DNA from: CAYTOJ01 sp964439415
Lineage (GTDB): Bacteria > Pseudomonadota > Alphaproteobacteria > Rickettsiales > CAZAGG01
DNA: 10,035 bases
Direction of reading: 5' to 3'
Assembly: GCA_964439415.1 (NCBI GenBank)
Contig: CAYTOJ010000073.1
Span: forward strand, 1-10,035
Shown here: positions 6,694-10,035 of the stretch, in pieces
Layout of the letters: every line of letters begins with the position of its first letter
Position numbering within the stretch: position 1 is the first letter of the stretch
Made by a program: the position numbers and the translations under genes
Notes under the pieces: generated by a model
Told to the model about the DNA's origin: nothing
Database searches by the model: none
What the model saw: only the letters and a program-made list of their open reading frames with translations

Positions 6694-6839
6694 GAGTTGA
6701 CATTTGGAGCGTAGCGACCTGCGCCAGCGCGTAGGGGGGGAGGTCGTAGACCGGGGGGTGCGCCCCCCCCCTTAACAAATAAAAGATATACCGCCGAAGT
6801 GATATAAAAAGCTTCAACTCTTCAGACGATAGCGGTATA
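6675..6839 (-). mobile_element. Non-coding MITE-like element with imperfect terminal inverted repeats (copy 2)
   Basis: This is a 165 bp relative of the element at 5514-5750 in the same orientation. The left end TATACTCCTCGCATTTCAAG (6675-6694) differs from copy 1 at a single base. The right end begins TATACCGCTATCG on the opposite strand, and its 8 bp stem (TATACCGC/GCGGTATA, 6786-6793 and 6832-6839) is followed on the minus strand by ATCTTTTATTTGTTAAGGGG, matching copy 1. Both ends of this copy carry AAGAGTTGA where both ends of copy 1 carry AAGAGTG, so the ends co-vary within a copy. The interior contains G7, G6 and C9 runs, a GGGGGG-TGCG-CCCCCC hairpin and a CGACCT/AGGTCG pair. No coding capacity is seen. 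It overlaps the 5' end of rluD. Confidence 0.68.
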
Positions 6840-6907
6840 GCTTAGTCACCGTAGTAATAATCTAATTCTTATCAGCCAAATCAAATTAACGCAAATATCC
6901 GGAATTT

Positions 6908-7630
6908 ATGCCATCAAGCAAAGGAACGGTAATTGTAACCGGGGGGGCGAGGAGGGTTGGCCTGGGAATTTCTCAGCATCTTGCCGCTTGCGGGTATTCT
7001 ATTGCGCTGCATTATAATTCATCCGCCACCACTGCGGCCAGGCTGAAGAACGATATTGAGGCCAGAGGTGGCAGGTGCAGCCTATTCCCCCTGAACCTGA
7101 ATAACATTAGTGGCTTCGATGCTTTGATGGCAGACATAAAGCAGCAATTGCCTGATGATAAGTATTTTCTGGTCAATAACGCCTCCATCATCAACAAAGC
7201 CGGGTTTATGGAGAGTGATGCCAGGCTGCTGTCCAACCAATTTGCATTGAATTTCACCGCGCCCATTATGCTAACCCAAAGTTTTGCAAGAGCTTTTCAG
7301 CATGGCGCCGTGGTTAATATCCTGGATACTGATATAGTAAAAACGCGGGATTCATATTTCATGTACCTGCTTTCCAAAAAAGCACTGGCTGAATTTACCC
7401 GCATGGCGGCGCGTTCGCTTGCTCCCCATATCCGTGTTAACGCCGTGTGCCCCGGAACCATGCTGCCGGATGAGTACTTTGGAGAGGATAAAATGGAAGA
7501 ACTTCGGCTAAAGCTCCCCCTGCAGAAGCTGCCCACTGTGGAAGCTACAGCCAAGGCCACTCAGTATCTGCTGGAGAATGATTATCTGACCGGACAATTC
7601 ATTTTTAACGATGGCGGCCAGAATTTATAA
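6908..7630 (+). CDS. Short-chain dehydrogenase/reductase, pteridine reductase (FolM/PTR1)-like
   Basis: This 240-residue Rossmann-fold reductase has the cofactor motif TGGARRVG (11-18). The double Arg is typical of NADPH-dependent pteridine reductases and FolM (TGxxRRxG). VNNAS is at 89-93. In place of the usual catalytic Ser there is an Asp (ILD, Asp140), as in PTR1 and FolM, and the YxxxK pair is Tyr153/Lys157 (YLLSK). VNAVCPG (177-183) and the C-terminal LTGQFIFNDGGQNL complete the fold. These features suggest reduction of dihydromonapterin or dihydrobiopterin, possibly backing up dihydrofolate reductase, but an ordinary ketoacyl-type SDR activity is not excluded. The ATG start has only a weak GGA upstream. 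The gene is divergent from rluD and convergent with ntrX, with the hairpin array starting at its stop codon. Confidence 0.85.
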   Translation: MPSSKGTVIVTGGARRVGLGISQHLAACGYSIALHYNSSATTAARLKNDIEARGGRCSLFPLNLNNISGFDALMADIKQQLPDDKYFLVNNASIINKAGFMESDARLLSNQFALNFTAPIMLTQSFARAFQHGAVVNILDTDIVKTRDSYFMYLLSKKALAEFTRMAARSLAPHIRVNAVCPGTMLPDEYFGEDKMEELRLKLPLQKLPTVEATAKATQYLLENDYLTGQFIFNDGGQNL

Positions 7631-7878
7631 GAGGTTGTTGTCGATTTCGCTATAGCGTCAGCGAAAACGGCAGTTTTCGAGAGTCCAGCGTTTAGAAAAC
7701 AGAGAAGCTGTTTTTAGCGCAGACGAAGTTCCAGTGTATTCTACATACATGAAACTTGGTCAGCGCAGACAAATGACGCAGGCACTTTCGTGCCGAGTAA
7801 TTTGCAGCGCAGCGACATAGTCGCTAAGCAAAAACTGCAGTTTGCAGCAAGCTAGAGTAGAAATCGGCAACAACCTCT
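7630..7878 (+). repeat. 249 bp hairpin array closed by a 19 bp inverted repeat
   Basis: The ends, AGAGGTTGTTG(T/C)CGATTTC at 7630-7648 and its complement at 7860-7878, pair over 19 bp. The single difference is a G-U wobble on the plus strand but an A-C mismatch on the minus strand. Between them are at least six further stems: 7645-7666, 7662-7679 (7 bp, loop GGCA), 7688-7720, 7726-7757 (inner stem TGTAT/ATACA), 7770-7804 (GGCAC-TTTC-GTGCC at its tip), 7811-7825 (AGCGAC-ATA-GTCGCT) and 7828-7845. It fills the space between two convergent genes, so it is transcribed at least as the 3' UTR of the SDR gene. It could be a mobile repeat, a bidirectional terminator or a structured RNA; no protein is apparent. 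Confidence 0.75.
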
Positions 7879-7894
7879 AAGAGCCTGCGGTGAT

Positions 7895-9319
7895 TTAGTA
7901 TATCTTCTCCGGAACCCGCTCTTCCTTCTCATCCCCGCCGATACCAAGGGATTTTAATTTACGGTGCAGAGCCGAACGCTCCATACCAATAAAGCTTGAG
8001 GTTTTAGATATATTCCCGCCAAAGCGGCTTACCTGGGCTATCAGGTATTCCCGTTCAAAAATCTCTCTGGCCTCCCGCAACGGCAGCGACATAATATCCA
8101 TATTAATGCTGGCTCGCAGAATAGCCGGTGTGGCATTGACAAATTCCGGCGGCAGCATATCCGCCCGTATCACACCCACATAGTCGGGCGGGCTCATTAT
8201 CAGCAGCCATTCCATCAGGTTGCGCAGTTGCCTGACATTTCCAGGCCAATCATAAGCCTGTAACACGGCTATCGCATCCTCCCCCAGTTCACGCAGGGGC
8301 AGGCCGTTCATCTCGGATACCCTTTTCAGAAAATACCTGCAAAGCTCCGGCAGGTCTTCCCTTCGCGCACTTAAGGATGGCACTTGTATCGGCACGACGT
8401 TCAGCCGGTAGTACAAATCCTCCCGCAGCCGCCCCGCTGAGATAGCCATTTTTAAATCGCGGGAGGATGCAGCGATAATTCTTACATCAATACGTACCGG
8501 CTTGACTCCCCCCACCCGCACAAAAGCCCCTTCCTGTAGTACGCGCAGGAGTTTTGTCTGGATTGCCAGTGGCAGTTCAACTATTTCGTCAATGAATAAT
8601 GTACCTTTATGGGCGCGCTCCAGCGCCCCGGTTATCCTTGCGCCGCCTGCATGTATCAGGGAATCTTCTATGCCGAATAAATCTTCATCCAACCTGTCGG
8701 CATTCATTCCCGCCGTGCTTAATATCACGAAATTTCCGGTTGCGCGTTTGGACTTGCGGTGGATAACCCTTGCCACCACCTCCTTGCCGGAACCGGATGG
8801 GCCGGTAATCAGCACCCTGCTGTTAGTGGGGGCGACTTTTTCTATCGCCTGATTAACCTGCACTATCTGCGCTGAATTACCCAGCAGAGAGCTTTCAAAA
8901 ACAGCGCGGGATTTAAGCTCGGAATTTTCGACTTTAAGGCGTGAAGCCTCCAGTGCGCGGGTAATTACAAGCAGCAGTTCTTCTTCCTTGAAGGGTTTTT
9001 CAATAAAATCGTATGCGCCGATTTTAATGGCATTAACCGCCGTTTCGATATTACCGTGCCCACTTATCATGATTACCGGCAGCCAGGGGTAACGCTCGGT
9101 TATTATCTCCAGTATGCCCATACCGTCCAGCTCACTGCCACGCAGCCAGATATCCAGAATCACCGCCGCCGGAACGCGCTCCGCCAGGGCTTGCAGGGCA
9201 CTATCGCTATCCTTTGCCTGACGCACGTCAAAGCCAGCATCGCTCAGTATTTCTGAAACAAGCGATCGTATGTCCTCTTCGTCATCTACGATTAAAAGAT
9301 CGGATGTATGGATTTTCAT
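7895..9319 (-). CDS. ntrX: NtrX family response regulator (receiver - AAA+ - Fis-type HTH)
   Basis: This 474-residue cytoplasmic transcription regulator of the NtrY/NtrX two-component system has three domains. The receiver domain (about 5-122) has acidic Asp12/Asp13, phospho-acceptor Asp56 (ILDIWL) and Lys108 (EKPF). The AAA+ domain (about 145-375) has Walker A GPSGSGKE (173-180), Walker B LFIDE (241-245) and the arginine-rich RLREDLYYRLNV. The C-terminal helix-turn-helix (about 434-458) contains GGNISKTSSFIGMERSALHRKL, diagnostic of NtrX over NtrC. The loop that contacts sigma-54 is not GAFTGA but GGARITGA (225-232), as in other alphaproteobacterial NtrX proteins thought to work without sigma-54. 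The expected upstream kinase gene ntrY is absent; the upstream neighbour is divergent motB. The ATG start lacks a clear Shine-Dalgarno. Confidence 0.93.
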   Translation of the reverse strand: MKIHTSDLLIVDDEEDIRSLVSEILSDAGFDVRQAKDSDSALQALAERVPAAVILDIWLRGSELDGMGILEIITERYPWLPVIMISGHGNIETAVNAIKIGAYDFIEKPFKEEELLLVITRALEASRLKVENSELKSRAVFESSLLGNSAQIVQVNQAIEKVAPTNSRVLITGPSGSGKEVVARVIHRKSKRATGNFVILSTAGMNADRLDEDLFGIEDSLIHAGGARITGALERAHKGTLFIDEIVELPLAIQTKLLRVLQEGAFVRVGGVKPVRIDVRIIAASSRDLKMAISAGRLREDLYYRLNVVPIQVPSLSARREDLPELCRYFLKRVSEMNGLPLRELGEDAIAVLQAYDWPGNVRQLRNLMEWLLIMSPPDYVGVIRADMLPPEFVNATPAILRASINMDIMSLPLREAREIFEREYLIAQVSRFGGNISKTSSFIGMERSALHRKLKSLGIGGDEKEERVPEKIY

Positions 9320-9471
9320 GAATTCAAGCTTAAAAAATATCCTCTATGCCTGGAGCGAGTGGCGTAATTCACTCTGCCAACACTCCTAGCCGTTGTTACT
9401 CCCTCCTTCAAGATATTTTAACGCTTGTGTGATTTATATACGCATTTGCTATTAATATCTGGGCTTATACA
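9320..9471. promoter_or_regulatory. Divergent ntrX-motB intergenic region with inverted repeats
   Basis: This 152 bp region must hold promoters for both ntrX (-) and motB (+). It contains a hairpin GAGTG-8 nt-CACTC (9357-9374) inside a GGAG/CTCC pair (9352-9355 and 9383-9386). An outer AT-rich inverted repeat surrounds this (TTAAAAAATATC at 9330-9341 against GATATTTTAA at 9412-9421). These could be a regulator site, a 5' leader structure or another small element. I could not identify convincing -35/-10 pairs. Confidence 0.4.
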
Positions 9472-10035
9472 GTGGCTGATGTCGCGCCGATAATTGTAAT
9501 CAAGAAGATCAAAAAGGGTGGTCATGGGCATCATGGCGGCGCCTGGAAGGTGGCCTATGCCGATTTTGTAACAGCTATGATGGCTTTTTTCCTGCTGTTA
9601 TGGCTGCTTAACGTGACAACTAAGGATCAGAAACTGGGAATCGCAGATTATTTTGCCCCAACATTCGGCCTTAAAGGTGAAATGGGAATAGGTTTTAAGG
9701 GCGGAACCGCAAATAATCCAGGCACAACAAGGTCTGACATGTCGAAACCAGGCATAATTCATGGCAGCCCAACCACGGGGGAGCATGATTATGGCGGCTC
9801 CGGCGAGGACGCGGAGGAAAACAAATCATTCGATAAAACTGAGCGTGAAATCAAGGAGGTATTCAGCAAAAACCCGCAATTATCGGAATTTAAGGACAAT
9901 ATTATAATCGACCAGACTGAGGAGGGGTTACGGATTCAAATAGTTGATCAGGCGGAGCGCGCCATGTTCAAGAGCGGCAGCGCCAGCCTGGAGGAGCATA
10001 CAAAAATAATCCTCAGCAAAATCGCGGAAATAATC
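9472..10035 (+). CDS. motB: Flagellar motor protein MotB (5' part, runs off the window)
   Basis: Only the first 188 codons are present; the frame is open to the window edge. MotB is the stator subunit that anchors the MotA/B proton channel to peptidoglycan. The N-terminus (IIVIKKIKKGGHGHHGGAWKV) precedes AYADFVTAMMAFFLLLWLL. In that stretch Asp31 is the essential proton-binding residue (E. coli Asp32) and residues 32-47 are the single membrane helix. A Gly- and acid-rich plug/linker follows. From about residue 150, GLRIQIVDQAERAMFKSGSA opens the OmpA-like peptidoglycan-binding domain, cut off before its conserved core. The start is GTG at 9472, chosen because no ATG occurs in frame upstream before the stop at 9430 and the N-terminus matches the family. 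It is divergent from ntrX. Confidence 0.93.
   Translation, partial: MADVAPIIVIKKIKKGGHGHHGGAWKVAYADFVTAMMAFFLLLWLLNVTTKDQKLGIADYFAPTFGLKGEMGIGFKGGTANNPGTTRSDMSKPGIIHGSPTTGEHDYGGSGEDAEENKSFDKTEREIKEVFSKNPQLSEFKDNIIIDQTEEGLRIQIVDQAERAMFKSGSASLEEHTKIILSKIAEII

Noticed and set aside
6697..6702. TTGACA on the plus strand, a perfect -35 hexamer, as a promoter for the SDR gene.
   Set aside because: No -10 hexamer occurs at 16-18 nt spacing; the following sequence is GC-rich element interior. It appears to be a chance part of the AAGAGTTGACA repeat end.
9352..9390. A tRNA-like fold in the ntrX-motB gap.
   Set aside because: Stem lengths are wrong; there is no T-loop GTTCGA-type motif, no anticodon arm and no CCA end.

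Overview
The window looks like chromosomal DNA of a motile alphaproteobacterium. MotB carries the Gly/His-rich N-terminus (GGHGHHGGAWKVAYADF) typical of that class, NtrX has the alphaproteobacterial C-terminal helix-turn-helix (MERSALHRKL), and chorismate mutase sits beside a HisC-type aminotransferase. The order or genus cannot be fixed from the sequence. The density of short palindromic intergenic repeats recalls Rickettsiales-type genomes, but the amino-acid biosynthesis genes and flagellar motor argue against a strongly reduced parasite.

Left part (1-4550): four minus-strand metabolic genes read right to left. They are a chorismate mutase with a degenerate prephenate-dehydratase-like tail, an HisC/aromatic aminotransferase 9 nt downstream, a citramalate synthase (CimA, isoleucine pathway) after a 135 bp gap, and an enoyl-CoA hydratase 18 nt after that. 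The gap before cimA holds a solo palindromic repeat.

Middle (4550-6910): a plus-strand type IV prepilin gene carries seven tandem AGAAGCC heptamers just after its start codon. It is followed by the minus-strand 23S rRNA pseudouridine synthase rluD. Two related non-coding elements with inverted ends (5514-5750 and 6675-6839) flank rluD in the same orientation. One supplies the rluD stop codon and terminator; the other overlaps its 5' end and contains its only conventional start codon.

Right part (6908-10035): a FolM/PTR1-like short-chain reductase (+) and ntrX (-) converge on a 249 bp array of hairpins closed by a 19 bp inverted repeat. ntrX diverges from motB (+), which runs off the window; its usual kinase partner ntrY is not next to it.

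The genes themselves are ordinary housekeeping genes. What is unusual is the intergenic material: at least two families of structured elements with inverted ends sit flush against gene boundaries and appear to act as terminators and, at rluD, as part of the gene. No gap exceeds 300 bp; the longest (about 264 bp) is almost entirely the hairpin array.
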